Shown here piece by piece: positions 18,708-27,607 of a DNA stretch of 64,000 nucleotides. The stretch is from G963665495 sp963677785 (GTDB taxonomy: Bacteria > Desulfobacterota > Desulfovibrionia > Desulfovibrionales > Desulfovibrionaceae). Both the position numbers and the translations under genes were made by a program. Numbering within the stretch: position 1 is the first letter of the stretch; every line of letters starts with the position of its first letter. The stretch is from positions 682,001 to 746,000 of the forward strand of contig CAXXDH010000002.1 in assembly GCA_963677785.2 (NCBI GenBank), written 5' to 3'. The notes beneath the pieces were generated by a model that saw only the letters and a list, made by a program, of their open reading frames with translations, was not told the DNA's origin and searched no databases.

Positions 18708-19361
18708 TTAGATGTCTAATAACATGAACCGGATAAGCGTAAGCAGGCCGATGGAGATGAAACCGATCATCATCACATTTTCAGCTTTTTGGTACCATTT
18801 CCGATTGTCACGAGTGATCCAGCCGTACTTGACGCCTATACGATAGAATCCAATACCCACGTGCACCTCGGCCATGGGAAGCAAGACGAGGAAGAAAGGC
18901 AGCCAGCCGCCTTCCTGAATACGCGCGGCGCTTTTCGCTGCGGTGATGGGCAGGGTGCTCAGCACCGTGTACATATGGATGCTGCCCATGACGAGGATAA
19001 CGAGAGCGGTGATGACCTGAATCAGCCACATGGTGGTATCTTTATGGTGCATCATTTTGCTTTGGGCCCTGATGGCTTTCAGCTCGTGGCCCTGGAAAGG
19101 CATTTTGCGCCCTGCAAGCAGAAAGTGGAAAAGCATCAGCAGGAAAATAATGGGGCCACCGATCTGCGCCATGTAGGTAGCCTCAAAAAACCACGCAAGC
19201 GCGTTCATGACGCCGGGACCAATTATGACGCTGGATACAAGCATCAGATGTGACCAGAGAAAAAGAATGAGGAGAACACCAGAGACCATCTGGCAGAAGT
19301 CCAGACGGCCCGATAACTTGTTCTTTTGCGGAACATGCAAGGTTATCGTGCTCAAATTCAT
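18708..19361 (-). CDS. frdC: Fumarate reductase cytochrome b subunit, diheme type
   Basis: This 217-residue membrane anchor has five hydrophobic segments, with histidines placed as in Wolinella-type FrdC: FLWSHLMLVSS, LFHFLLAGRKMP, MGSIHMYTV and AEVHVGIGFYR. These ligate two b haems and form the quinone site. ATG 19361 (MNLSTITLHVPQ) follows GGAGG; an in-frame start 18 codons upstream is rejected. It is the first gene of a long minus-strand operon: frdCAB, fumarase, malic enzyme, transporter. Confidence 0.92.
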   Translation of the reverse strand: MNLSTITLHVPQKNKLSGRLDFCQMVSGVLLILFLWSHLMLVSSVIIGPGVMNALAWFFEATYMAQIGGPIIFLLMLFHFLLAGRKMPFQGHELKAIRAQSKMMHHKDTTMWLIQVITALVILVMGSIHMYTVLSTLPITAAKSAARIQEGGWLPFFLVLLPMAEVHVGIGFYRIGVKYGWITRDNRKWYQKAENVMMIGFISIGLLTLIRFMLLDI

Positions 19362-19591
19362 GAAATTGTTCCTCCAAGGTACTGTTCCGTAAGTGTTTGC
19401 TGGTTTACAAGACAACTCTTTTGTACAATGCCTAATTCGTTTTGAGTTCTTTCCGGTGTTTTACGTTCGGGCAAATCACCGCGCAACGGCACGTCTCTCT
19501 TTGCAGATGCTGCAGCTGCGGCGATGCTTCCACGAAACTTGAAAACGACCTTACTGGAGCACCTCCTTTGAGTTAAAGGTCTGACTTTTGG

Positions 19592-19609
19592 AGTCCGGTT
19601 CACCGGACT
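19592..19609. promoter_or_regulatory. Short dyad in the frd leader
   Basis: A perfect 7-bp stem AGTCCGG / CCGGACT with loop TTCA lies about 230 bases upstream of frdC. It could be an operator or a leader-RNA hairpin. Confidence 0.4.
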
Positions 19610-19675
19610 TGCAAATCTGGATTGGCATCCATTGCTGAAGCACGGGGCGTACCAAGCTGACGAATAAAAAATTAT

Positions 19676-19697
19676 TGTATTATTTTAATGTAATACA
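19676..19697. promoter_or_regulatory. AT-rich palindrome upstream of frdC, possible operator
   Basis: TGTATTA and TAATACA are perfect inverted half-sites separated by 8 bases, overlapping the best -10-like hexamer of the region. The layout suits a dimeric regulator. The regulator is unknown. Confidence 0.4.
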
Positions 19698-19725
19698 TAA
19701 ATCAGTGGCTGTGGAAATAAGCAAA

Positions 19726-19787
19726 CTTCCCGTTCGGCAGGAAAAAAGGCTACTGTCAAAGAAGAAAACGATATCCTGAACGGGAAG
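19726..19787. repeat. Widely spaced inverted repeat downstream of the regulator gene
   Basis: CTTCCCGTTC at 19726-19735 and GAACGGGAAG at 19778-19787 are perfect inverted repeats with a 42-base interval that includes a run of A on the plus strand. It lies just after the NtrC-type gene (minus strand) and could act as a terminator-like stem or as two activator half-sites. Confidence 0.4.
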
Positions 19788-19869
19788 AAATGAATGAAGA
19801 AATCTACCCGCTATAGGGGGAAAAAGTCAAAACCAGATTGTAAGGTTACGTAACGAAAGAAACCGCGTG

Positions 19870-21291
19870 CTAACGAGTAGGGATGCCGTGCTTCTTCAGC
19901 AACGCGTACAGACGGGACTGAGAAAGGCCGGAGATGTGAATGGCGTCTTTCACGCTTCCACAGGTAAGTTTGATCAGATCCTTGAGATAGCGTTCTTCGG
20001 CCTTGGCCCAGATTTCATCCCGGTAGCTTTGCAGTTGCGGCAAGGCGTCAAGATCGTAGCTGTCGTCATCAATTTGTTCAAACGGATCATCTACAGCCGG
20101 TGTGGAGATTTTCTGACGGGCCACCATCGCCCGGATGGCGGGCGGCAGGTGCTGTGCGAAAAGATAGGGGTCCCGCTGCGACGCGGCGAGAGCATGTTCC
20201 AAAGTATGAATGAGTTCCCGGATGTTTCCTGGCCACTCATACGCTTCCATGGTTTCAAAAAAATCCGAACTGCAGCCCTTTTGCGGAATATTGGAGCGCT
20301 CGCAGATCATTTTAATAAAAAAGTTGGCTAGGAGCTTGATGTCGCCTTTGCGGTTTCGCAGAGGAGGCAGGTCGATGCTTATGGAACGTATGCGGTAGAG
20401 CAGGTCGCCGCGAAAGCTGTTGTCCTTGACCATCTGATCAAGGTCGCGGTTGGTGGCGCTGACCAGCCGGAAATCGCTCTTTTTCTCCTCTTTGCTCCCC
20501 AAAGAACGTACAGTGCGTTCCTGAAGAACGCGCAAAAAGGCTTTTTGCAGGGACAAAGGCATTTCTCCGACTTCGTCCAGAAACAGCGTGCCGCCGTCGG
20601 CCTGAAGAACAAGACCGACCTGGTCTTTTTCCGCTCCGGTAAACGCGCCGCGCTTATGGCCGAAAAGGATGGATTCGACAATGCTCTCAGGAAGTGCCGC
20701 GCAATCCACGACCACGAATGGTTTGTCCGCGCGTGTGCTGTTTTCATGGATGGCGCGTGCGAAAAGTTCCTTGCCCGTTCCGGTTTCGCCGGTGATAAGG
20801 ACGTTGGCGTCGCTTTCGGAGGATTGCGCGACCAGATCAAGAGCGCGAATCAACGCACCGCTTTCGCCGATAATGTTTTCACGGCGCAATACTTTGATGG
20901 ATCCGCCGCATTTGTCCCGCTTGCGCTCCTTGTGGAAGTCAAGAGCGCGTTTGAGGGTCAGAGAAATTTGCTGGATACTGTGGGTTTTTTCGATGTAATC
21001 CCAGGCACCGTTGGTGATGGCCAGTTCTGCCCCTTCGGGGTCGCCTTTTCCGGTGATAATGATGACTTCCGGATTGGACGGCGTCTGGGTTAATTCGGTG
21101 AGAATGGAGAGCCCGTTCCCATCGGGCAAGCGGACGTCAAGAAAGACCGTGTCAAAGCTTTCCGTCTGGGCGAGTTTCAGGCCAGCTGCGAGAGTTCCCG
21201 CGGTGGCGGCTTCATTGCCCATACGTTTGACTGCGCGTGAGAGCGCGTAGCACATAGGTTCGTCGTCATCGATGATCAGAACGCGCGCCAT
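19870..21291 (-). CDS. NtrC-family sigma-54-dependent response regulator
   Basis: This 473-residue regulator has a receiver domain (acidic DDD at 8-10, phospho-acceptor D52 in FLDVRLPDG). An AAA+ domain follows with Walker A GETGTGKE (168-175), the sigma-54 contact loop GAFTGA (215-220) and Walker B GGTLFLDE. A Fis-type C-terminal HTH is VKDAIHISGLSQSRLYALL. The intact GAFTGA loop implies it activates sigma-54 promoters. It is 17 bases downstream of a Cache-domain hybrid kinase, its likely partner, and just upstream of the fumarate/dicarboxylate operon, so a DctD-like role is inferred. Confidence 0.93.
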   Translation of the reverse strand: MARVLIIDDDEPMCYALSRAVKRMGNEAATAGTLAAGLKLAQTESFDTVFLDVRLPDGNGLSILTELTQTPSNPEVIIITGKGDPEGAELAITNGAWDYIEKTHSIQQISLTLKRALDFHKERKRDKCGGSIKVLRRENIIGESGALIRALDLVAQSSESDANVLITGETGTGKELFARAIHENSTRADKPFVVVDCAALPESIVESILFGHKRGAFTGAEKDQVGLVLQADGGTLFLDEVGEMPLSLQKAFLRVLQERTVRSLGSKEEKKSDFRLVSATNRDLDQMVKDNSFRGDLLYRIRSISIDLPPLRNRKGDIKLLANFFIKMICERSNIPQKGCSSDFFETMEAYEWPGNIRELIHTLEHALAASQRDPYLFAQHLPPAIRAMVARQKISTPAVDDPFEQIDDDSYDLDALPQLQSYRDEIWAKAEERYLKDLIKLTCGSVKDAIHISGLSQSRLYALLKKHGIPTR

Positions 21292-21308
21292 AGTCTCACT
21301 GTCTTTGG

Positions 21309-23399
21309 TTAGCTATTGATTTCCTGTGCTTCTTCCACATCCAATAAGTTACGTACGGTCCGGCAAAGCTCTACTGTATCGAAAGGCTTTCTAAAAAAAG
21401 CAGAAATGCCAACTTTTTTCAAGTCCTTGGGAATGCGTTGCAACAAACCGTTGCCGTCAAAACCGCTGCAGAGCAGCACCGGCAGGTCCGGCCGGACTTT
21501 TTTCACTTTTTTGGAAAGCTCCGTGCCCGTGAGTTGCGGCATGAGCTGGTCGGTCAAGATGAGATCAAAATGATACGGATCTTCCATAAAAACGTCCAGA
21601 GCCCTATTGCTGTCACTGAAGCTTTCGACGTTGTAGCCCAATCTGGTAAACAACTTGTGCAGTGAAGACAGAACGTCCGGATCATCGTCCACAATCAGGA
21701 TGGATTCCGCTCCACGAGGCATTTCAAGCAGATTTTCCTGGGGTTCGTGTTCCTCGACGTAATTGACGCAGGGCAGCAGTACGGTGAATATTGATCCCTT
21801 GTTGAGACTGCTGGTGACTGTAATGGTGCCGCCGTGCATCTTGACGATGCTTTGGGTCATGGACAGTCCCAGGCCGGTTCCGCCGGACTTTTTGCGGGTC
21901 GTGTAAAACGGTTCGAAGATGCGCTTCAAAACGACCGGTTTCATGCCCGTACCGTTATCCGTAACGGACAGTCGGGCATAGGTGCCTGGATGCAGCCCTT
22001 TGGCGCGCGCTTCCGTATCATCAAGTTCCACCACATCGAGTTCCACCAGCAGAATGCCTTGAATGCCGCGCATGGCCTGTTCGGCATTGGTGCACAGATT
22101 CATGATAACCTGGAGCAGCTGGTCCGGGTCCGCCTTGACGCGGATACTCTCTACGTTGATATGGACCCTGACATCGATGGTGGCGGGCAGAATGCTATCC
22201 ACGAGCTGCATGCATTCGTCCACAACCTTGGGCATGTTCACGGAATGGCGCGAGGCGTCGGTCTGGCGGCTGAATTCCTTGATTCGTTTGATCAGACTTT
22301 TGCCGCGTTTGGCGGCTTTGAGGACATGCAGCATGTCTTCATAAACGGGCGTGTCTTTGGGCGTATCGTATAGGGCAAGCTCCGTACAGGAGGTTATGGC
22401 GCCCAAGACGTTGCTGAAATCATGGGCGATGCCGCCGGCGAAGATGCCGATGGCTTCCATTTTCTGCGCATGGCGAAGCTCTTTTTCCAGTTGACGCCAG
22501 GGTTTGAGAATGGAGTTGATCATCAGCAGGCTGACAGGGATGACCACAAGGACCAGGAGGGCCGCAACGCCGCTGCCGACAATCAGAATCGCCCTGCGTT
22601 GAATGCCGGTAAAAATATTTGATATACGGTCTTTTTCCTTGTCGATGTCGTCAATATAAAGGCCGGTGCCGACCCAGTATTTGGTGCCCGGAATCAGGCG
22701 CGAATAGACCAGCTTGGGCGAGGGGATGTCCTCACCGGGTTTGTAAAAATAATACGTGACGAAACCGCCGCCTTTCAGCGCTTTTTCGGTAAGCATCTTG
22801 ATATATTTTGTCCCTTTGATGTCCTCGATATGAATGCGGTTTTCACCTATGAATTCGGGAAAAAAGGGATGGGCGACATTGGTGCCGTTGGTGTCGTAGA
22901 TAAAATAATACCCATTGTCATGATAGCGAACCATATTCACGACATGCTGCAGGACTTTTTGGGGGTCCTTATGGAGCTCGCGAGCGCCGCGTATGGCTTC
23001 GGCAAGGCTGCTGGCCAGGGTTTCGCCGGACGAACGCAAGGTACGCTCGTACCCTTTGAGCATGACGTTCTGCGCGGTTTCAAGGGATTCTTCCTGGGAT
23101 TTGACCAGATAGTAGCTGTAGACGAAGCTGATGCCGCCGGCAAAACAGAGTAAAAACAGAAGCAGCAACCCGATACGGCTGATGATGGCATAGCTTCGGT
23201 GTCCGAAAAAACGTCTGAGGTAAAAGACGCACTTTCCGAAGGATTCGAAAATAGATCGCATCAATTTGTATCTCATAAGAAGACGTTGCCAAAAGGGCGG
23301 TAAACTGCCGTGGGGGTCGTCGTAAGAAAAATGGGAAGCCTTGGAACGCAACAGCGAGAGTACGTCTTCTTTCGGCGATCTGTCAATTTTCGTCTGCAT
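21309..23399 (-). CDS. Cache-domain hybrid sensor histidine kinase
   Basis: This 696-residue membrane kinase has a ~70-residue cytoplasmic N-terminus, TM1 (~72-97), and a periplasmic single-Cache domain (~105-255; NGYYFIYDTNGTNVAHPF is characteristic). TM2 (~271-295) and a HisKA domain with H326 in GGIAHDFSNVLGAI follow. The HATPase_c segment has NLCTNAEQAM, DNGTGM and GTGLGLSM. A C-terminal receiver has the acceptor D617 in LILTDQLMP. Cache domains often bind small organic acids; with the adjacent sigma-54 regulator and dicarboxylate operon this looks like a DctB-type sensor. The fused receiver distinguishes it from plain DctB and may modulate kinase output. Confidence 0.92.
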   Translation of the reverse strand: MQTKIDRSPKEDVLSLLRSKASHFSYDDPHGSLPPFWQRLLMRYKLMRSIFESFGKCVFYLRRFFGHRSYAIISRIGLLLLFLLCFAGGISFVYSYYLVKSQEESLETAQNVMLKGYERTLRSSGETLASSLAEAIRGARELHKDPQKVLQHVVNMVRYHDNGYYFIYDTNGTNVAHPFFPEFIGENRIHIEDIKGTKYIKMLTEKALKGGGFVTYYFYKPGEDIPSPKLVYSRLIPGTKYWVGTGLYIDDIDKEKDRISNIFTGIQRRAILIVGSGVAALLVLVVIPVSLLMINSILKPWRQLEKELRHAQKMEAIGIFAGGIAHDFSNVLGAITSCTELALYDTPKDTPVYEDMLHVLKAAKRGKSLIKRIKEFSRQTDASRHSVNMPKVVDECMQLVDSILPATIDVRVHINVESIRVKADPDQLLQVIMNLCTNAEQAMRGIQGILLVELDVVELDDTEARAKGLHPGTYARLSVTDNGTGMKPVVLKRIFEPFYTTRKKSGGTGLGLSMTQSIVKMHGGTITVTSSLNKGSIFTVLLPCVNYVEEHEPQENLLEMPRGAESILIVDDDPDVLSSLHKLFTRLGYNVESFSDSNRALDVFMEDPYHFDLILTDQLMPQLTGTELSKKVKKVRPDLPVLLCSGFDGNGLLQRIPKDLKKVGISAFFRKPFDTVELCRTVRNLLDVEEAQEINS

Positions 23400-23431
23400 G
23401 CTCGAAATCCTGCATCCGCAGAGGAGAAAAA

Positions 23432-23464
23432 AACGGGCGTTTTCTTGAGGGGAAAACGCCCGTT
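23432..23464 (-). terminator. Rho-independent terminator of the pyruvate oxidoreductase gene
   Basis: A perfect 13-bp stem (AACGGGCGTTTTC / GAAAACGCCCGTT) with a 7-base loop is followed on the minus strand by GTTTTTTT. It lies about 25 bases after the oxidoreductase stop and separates it from the sensor kinase. Confidence 0.9.
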
Positions 23465-23487
23465 GTCTTTATGGTTTCAGTAGCTAC

Positions 23488-26400
23488 TTATGCGCCCCGT
23501 CCATCATTACAAGAACTGCCGCCATTGGGCCGGTCATGTTCGGCTGTGGCGGTTTCCTCGCACACTTCTTCATTTTCAGGAGCGGCGTACGGGTTGACCT
23601 CAGCCAGCAGTTTTAGCATCTGCCAGCGCAGCTTGATGTCCTTGTCGATTTCAGCACGCAGTTTTTTGGACTCGTCAGGGAAGATCTTTTCCAGCGCGCC
23701 GTAACGGTTCTCGCCGGACAGGAAGGACTGCAGATTCCCGTCAGGAGCCTTGGAGTCGAGCTGGAAGGGGTTCTTGCCTTCTTCCGCCAGTCTGGGATCG
23801 TAACGGAACAGCGGCCAGTAGCCGGTTTCCACCGCGATTTTGGTCTCTTCCTGAGTCTTGCCCATACCTTTGCGGATACCCTGGTTGATGCAGGGGGCGT
23901 AGGCGATTATCAGCGAAGGTCCGGGGTAGGATTCGGCTTCCTTCAGCGCCTTGAGCAGCTGTTGTTTGTTGGCGCCCATGCCCACCGAGGCCACGTAGAC
24001 CGAGCCGTAGGTCATGACCATCCGCGCCAGATCCTTTTTGGCGGTCTTCTTGCCGGAAGCGGCAAACTTGGCGATGGATCCGGTCGGAGTCGCTTTGGAC
24101 GCCTGTCCGCCGGTGTTGGAGTAGACTTCCGTATCCAGGACAAGCACGTTGACGTCTTCGCCCGAAGCCAGGACGTGATCCAGGCCGCCGTAGCCGATGT
24201 CGTAGGACCAGCCGTCGCCGCCGAAGATCCAAACGGATTTTTTCGTGAACAGGTCCTGCATGGAGGCGATTTCGCCCAGCACGCCCTCTTTCTCATCCTT
24301 GAGCAGGTCTTTCAGTTTGTCGCCGGCGGCCTTGGAGCCTTCAGCGTTTTCCTTGTTTTCCAGCCAGGCGGAAAGGGCTTCTTTGACCGGAGCGGAAGCG
24401 CCGTTGGAGAGAGCTTCCTGCATCAGGTCGGCAAGTTTGTCGCGGCGGGTGTTCACTGCCATATTGATGCCGTAACCGAATTCAGCCGCATCTTCGAACA
24501 GGGAGTTGCCCCAGGCCGGGCCGAAGCCGTCCTTGTTCACCGTGTACGGAGAAGAGGGAGCGGAAGCGCCCCAGATGGACGAACAACCCGTGGCGTTGGC
24601 GATGATCATGCGTTCGCCAAAGAGCTGGGTGATCAATTTGACATACGGAGTTTCGCCGCATCCCGCGCAAGCGCCGGAGAATTCGAGCAGCGCCTTCTGG
24701 AACTGGCTGCCCTTGAGGCTGTCGCGCTTCATCAGGGCGTCTTTGTAGGAGACCGTCTGCGAGTAGTCGAAGTTGGGCACTTCGGCTTCCGTCTGTGTGG
24801 CCAGCGGCTTCATGACCAGAGCCTTGTTCTTGGCGGGGCAGATGTCTGCACAGTTTCCGCAACCCAGGCAGTCCATGGTGTTGACCTGCATGCGGTATTT
24901 GAGGCCCTTGAGCTCCTTGCCGTTGGCGTCGATGGTCGCGAAGCTGGCGGGAGCGGACTGCATCTCGTCGTCCGAAGCAAGCACGGGGCGCAAGGCGGCG
25001 TGGGGGCAGACAAAGGAGCACTGGTTGCACTGGATGCAGTTTTCCGGAATCCATTCGGGCACCATGATGGCGACGCCGCGTTTTTCGTACTGGGACGTGC
25101 CAGCGGGGAAACGTCCGTCAGGCTCGAAAGCGGAAACAGGCAGCTTGTCGCCTTCCTGGCGGTTCATGGGACGCATGACCTTGCTGACGAATTCGGGTTC
25201 GTCCTTGGCGGCTTCGGCTTCAGGTACGGCTTGGAGCCAGCTGTCCGGATAGGCGATTTCCACCAGGGCTTCCGTGGCTTTGTCCACGGCTGCGACGTTC
25301 ATGTTGACGATCTTGTCGCCCTTTTTCCCGAACATCTTTTTGATGGAGCCCTTGAGCAGTTCGACGGCTTTTTCAAAGGGAAGCACGCCGGCCAGCTTGA
25401 AGAAGGCCGTCTGCATGACCATGTTGATGCGTCCGCCAAGACCCACTTCCTGGGCGATGGCTACTGCGTCGATGTTGTAGAATTTCAGCTTTTTCTCAGC
25501 AATGGCTTTGCGCATGGCCGCAGGGAGCTCGTGTTCCATGTCTTCCACGGACCAGGGAGAGTTGAGCACGAAGGTGCCGCCTTCTTTGATGCCGTCGAGC
25601 AGGTCGTAAAGATGCACGTAGCTCGGATTGTGGCAGGCCACGTAATCGGCCGAGGTGATCAGATAGGTTGACTGAATGGGGCTATCGCCAAAACGCAGGT
25701 GCGAAATGGTGATACCGCCGGATTTTTTGGAGTCGTAGGAAAAGTAGCCCTGTGCGTACATATCGGTGTTGTCACCGATGATTTTGATGGCGGACTTGTT
25801 CGCGCCCACGGTGCCGTCAGCGCCCAGTCCCCAGAATTTGCACTGCACGGTGCCCTTGGGGGTGCAGTCGATGGTCTCGGCGGCCGGGAGCGAATGGAAT
25901 GTGACGTCGTCCACGATACCTACGCTGAAGCCGTTCTTGGGCTCGGCTGCGTCCATGTTGTCGTATACGGACTTGACCATGGCAGGGGTGAATTCCTTGG
26001 AACCGAGGCCGTAGCGTCCGCCGGTCAGTTTCACCTCGCGCCCGCCCATGTTCAGGGCTTCGCAGACATCCAGGTACAGCGGGTCGCCGCCGGCACCGGG
26101 TTCTTTCGTACGGTCGAGTACGGAAACGCTTTTGGCGGTCTCGGGCAGTGCCTCAAGGATGGCTTCGCGAACGAACGGACGGTAGAGCCGTACTTTGATC
26201 AGGCCGAGTTTGGCGCCGTCGGCGTTCAGGTGGGTGATGGTTTCTTCGATGGTTTCGCAGCCGGAGCCCATGGCCACGACTACTTTGTCGGCATCGGGTG
26301 CGCCGACGTAATCAAAAAGGTCGTATTTTTTGCCCATGAGTTCGCCGACCTTTTTCAGGTTTGCGGCAACGAATCCGGGCGCTGCATCATAGTACTTGTT

Positions 26401-27096
26401 CGCGGCTTCGCGTCCCTGGAAGTAGATATCCGGGTTCTGCGCCGTACCGCGTACGTCGGGATGTTCCGGGTTCATGGACTTGCTGCGGAAAGCGGCGATT
26501 TTTTCCATGTCTACCAGGGGCGCCATGTCGGCGTAATCCAGAACTTCGATTTTCTGGACTTCATGCGAGGTCCGGAATCCGTCGAAGAAATGGAGGAAAG
26601 GAACGCTGGTATCGATGGCGGAGATGTGAGCCACCAGAGCCATGTCGTGGACTTCCTGCACGGAGCTGGCCGCGAGCATGGCAAAGCCGGTCTGGCGGCA
26701 GGCCATGACATCCGCATGATCCCCGAAGATGGACAGGGCATGGCCGGCCAAAGCTCTGGCGGAGACATGGAAGACTCCGGGCAGCAGTTCGCCGGAAATC
26801 TTGTACATGTTGGGAATCATCAACAAGAGGCCCTGTGAAGCCGTAAATGTCGAGGTCAGGGCTCCGCCCGCCAGGGATCCGTGCACGGCGCCGGCGGCAC
26901 CGGCTTCGGACTGCATCTCACGGATCATCATTTTCTGGCCGAAGATGTTTTTCTGGCCTTTAGCTACCCATTCGTCCGCAACTTCTGCCATGGGAGATGA
27001 AGGTGTAATTGGGTAAATGGCTGCAGCATCGCTGAGCGCGTATGCGACATAGGCTGCCGCAGTATTTCCGTCAATAGTCATCATTTTTTTTGCCAT
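23488..27096 (-). CDS. por: Pyruvate:ferredoxin (flavodoxin) oxidoreductase, single-chain
   Basis: This 1202-residue homodimeric-type enzyme oxidises pyruvate to acetyl-CoA and CO2, reducing ferredoxin. N-terminal domain: YPITPSSPMAEVADEW. Ferredoxin-type domain: two CxxCxxC sets (CIQCNQCSFVCP near 683-694, CLGCGNCADICP near 740). Proximal cluster: CAGCGE near 808. The TPP region has GDGWSYDIGYGGLDHV and YSNTGGQ. ATG 27096 follows GGAGG. The C-terminal tail (NPYAAPENEEVCEETATA...) extends past the usual end. Desulfovibrio africanus PFOR has an oxygen-protecting C-terminal extension; whether this shorter tail does the same is unknown. It is monocistronic, with its own terminator. Confidence 0.96.
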   Translation of the reverse strand: MAKKMMTIDGNTAAAYVAYALSDAAAIYPITPSSPMAEVADEWVAKGQKNIFGQKMMIREMQSEAGAAGAVHGSLAGGALTSTFTASQGLLLMIPNMYKISGELLPGVFHVSARALAGHALSIFGDHADVMACRQTGFAMLAASSVQEVHDMALVAHISAIDTSVPFLHFFDGFRTSHEVQKIEVLDYADMAPLVDMEKIAAFRSKSMNPEHPDVRGTAQNPDIYFQGREAANKYYDAAPGFVAANLKKVGELMGKKYDLFDYVGAPDADKVVVAMGSGCETIEETITHLNADGAKLGLIKVRLYRPFVREAILEALPETAKSVSVLDRTKEPGAGGDPLYLDVCEALNMGGREVKLTGGRYGLGSKEFTPAMVKSVYDNMDAAEPKNGFSVGIVDDVTFHSLPAAETIDCTPKGTVQCKFWGLGADGTVGANKSAIKIIGDNTDMYAQGYFSYDSKKSGGITISHLRFGDSPIQSTYLITSADYVACHNPSYVHLYDLLDGIKEGGTFVLNSPWSVEDMEHELPAAMRKAIAEKKLKFYNIDAVAIAQEVGLGGRINMVMQTAFFKLAGVLPFEKAVELLKGSIKKMFGKKGDKIVNMNVAAVDKATEALVEIAYPDSWLQAVPEAEAAKDEPEFVSKVMRPMNRQEGDKLPVSAFEPDGRFPAGTSQYEKRGVAIMVPEWIPENCIQCNQCSFVCPHAALRPVLASDDEMQSAPASFATIDANGKELKGLKYRMQVNTMDCLGCGNCADICPAKNKALVMKPLATQTEAEVPNFDYSQTVSYKDALMKRDSLKGSQFQKALLEFSGACAGCGETPYVKLITQLFGERMIIANATGCSSIWGASAPSSPYTVNKDGFGPAWGNSLFEDAAEFGYGINMAVNTRRDKLADLMQEALSNGASAPVKEALSAWLENKENAEGSKAAGDKLKDLLKDEKEGVLGEIASMQDLFTKKSVWIFGGDGWSYDIGYGGLDHVLASGEDVNVLVLDTEVYSNTGGQASKATPTGSIAKFAASGKKTAKKDLARMVMTYGSVYVASVGMGANKQQLLKALKEAESYPGPSLIIAYAPCINQGIRKGMGKTQEETKIAVETGYWPLFRYDPRLAEEGKNPFQLDSKAPDGNLQSFLSGENRYGALEKIFPDESKKLRAEIDKDIKLRWQMLKLLAEVNPYAAPENEEVCEETATAEHDRPNGGSSCNDGRGA

Positions 27097-27226
27097 AGGT
27101 CGAAATCCTCCTCAAATGGCGGTTTCGTAACTACGCAACGCCGTAGGGCACGCGGCGTTCCGGTTGATTGGACAAGGACGTGTATGTCGAACCGATCCGC
27201 TGATGGGGGGGTGAAAGTGCTTCATC

Positions 27227-27607
27227 TTAATCGGGAATCTTTTTGTTGATTTCAGTGAAGCGATGTTCGGCACAACGCCAGACAACAACACCGTTTTTTG
27301 CGTCGTAATGGGGAAAAACGCGAAACGTGTCGCCACAGACATCACATTTGATCTCCATCTCCGCGTTTTTATTTTTAAAGAATTTGTTGCTTTTCAAGGT
27401 TTCAATGAACTGTTTTGCAACACGCAATTTCGGATGCCCATTCCATTTATAGAGATCCCTCTTGCAAATACGGCCCAGTGGGGTAATTCGCAAGGATTTT
27501 TTGCGCGCTTTTTCCAGCATGGTAAGATTTTTGTTCATGATGACAACACGACTTTCATTCCATTGGTAAATGACGCGCATGCGATAGGTATCCAAATACA
27601 TTGTCAT
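27227..27607 (-). CDS. Hypothetical protein with CxxC zinc-ribbon-like motif
   Basis: This 126-residue basic protein is not recognised. Near the C-terminus, IKCDVCGDTFRVFPHY and VVWRCAEHRF give a CxxC and a later C-x-x-H that could bind one zinc. The N-terminus is rich in Lys/Arg (MLEKARKKSLRITPLGRICKR), which suggests nucleic-acid contact. ATG 27607 (MTMYLDTYRM) follows CAGGAG; a start 7 codons upstream is possible. It lies at the edge of an AT-rich accessory region, upstream of and co-directional with the pyruvate oxidoreductase. Confidence 0.6.
   Translation of the reverse strand: MTMYLDTYRMRVIYQWNESRVVIMNKNLTMLEKARKKSLRITPLGRICKRDLYKWNGHPKLRVAKQFIETLKSNKFFKNKNAEMEIKCDVCGDTFRVFPHYDAKNGVVVWRCAEHRFTEINKKIPD

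Larger units (their letters stand above)
19362..19869 (-). promoter_or_regulatory. Leader/promoter region of the frd-fum-malic enzyme operon
   Basis: This 508-base gap lies between the NtrC-type regulator and frdC, both on the minus strand. It must contain the frd operon promoter. A TACAAT -10-like hexamer (minus strand, 19673-19678) lies in an AT-rich patch but lacks a good -35. Three dyads are listed separately. Because the upstream regulator has a sigma-54 activation loop I looked for a -24/-12 element and found none with the required 10-base spacing between GG and GC. Confidence 0.5.

Noticed and set aside
19622..19637. TGGCATCCATTGCT, resembling a sigma-54 -24/-12 promoter
   Set aside because: GG and GC are 8 bases apart rather than the required 10, and it is on the plus strand, away from the frd operon direction.
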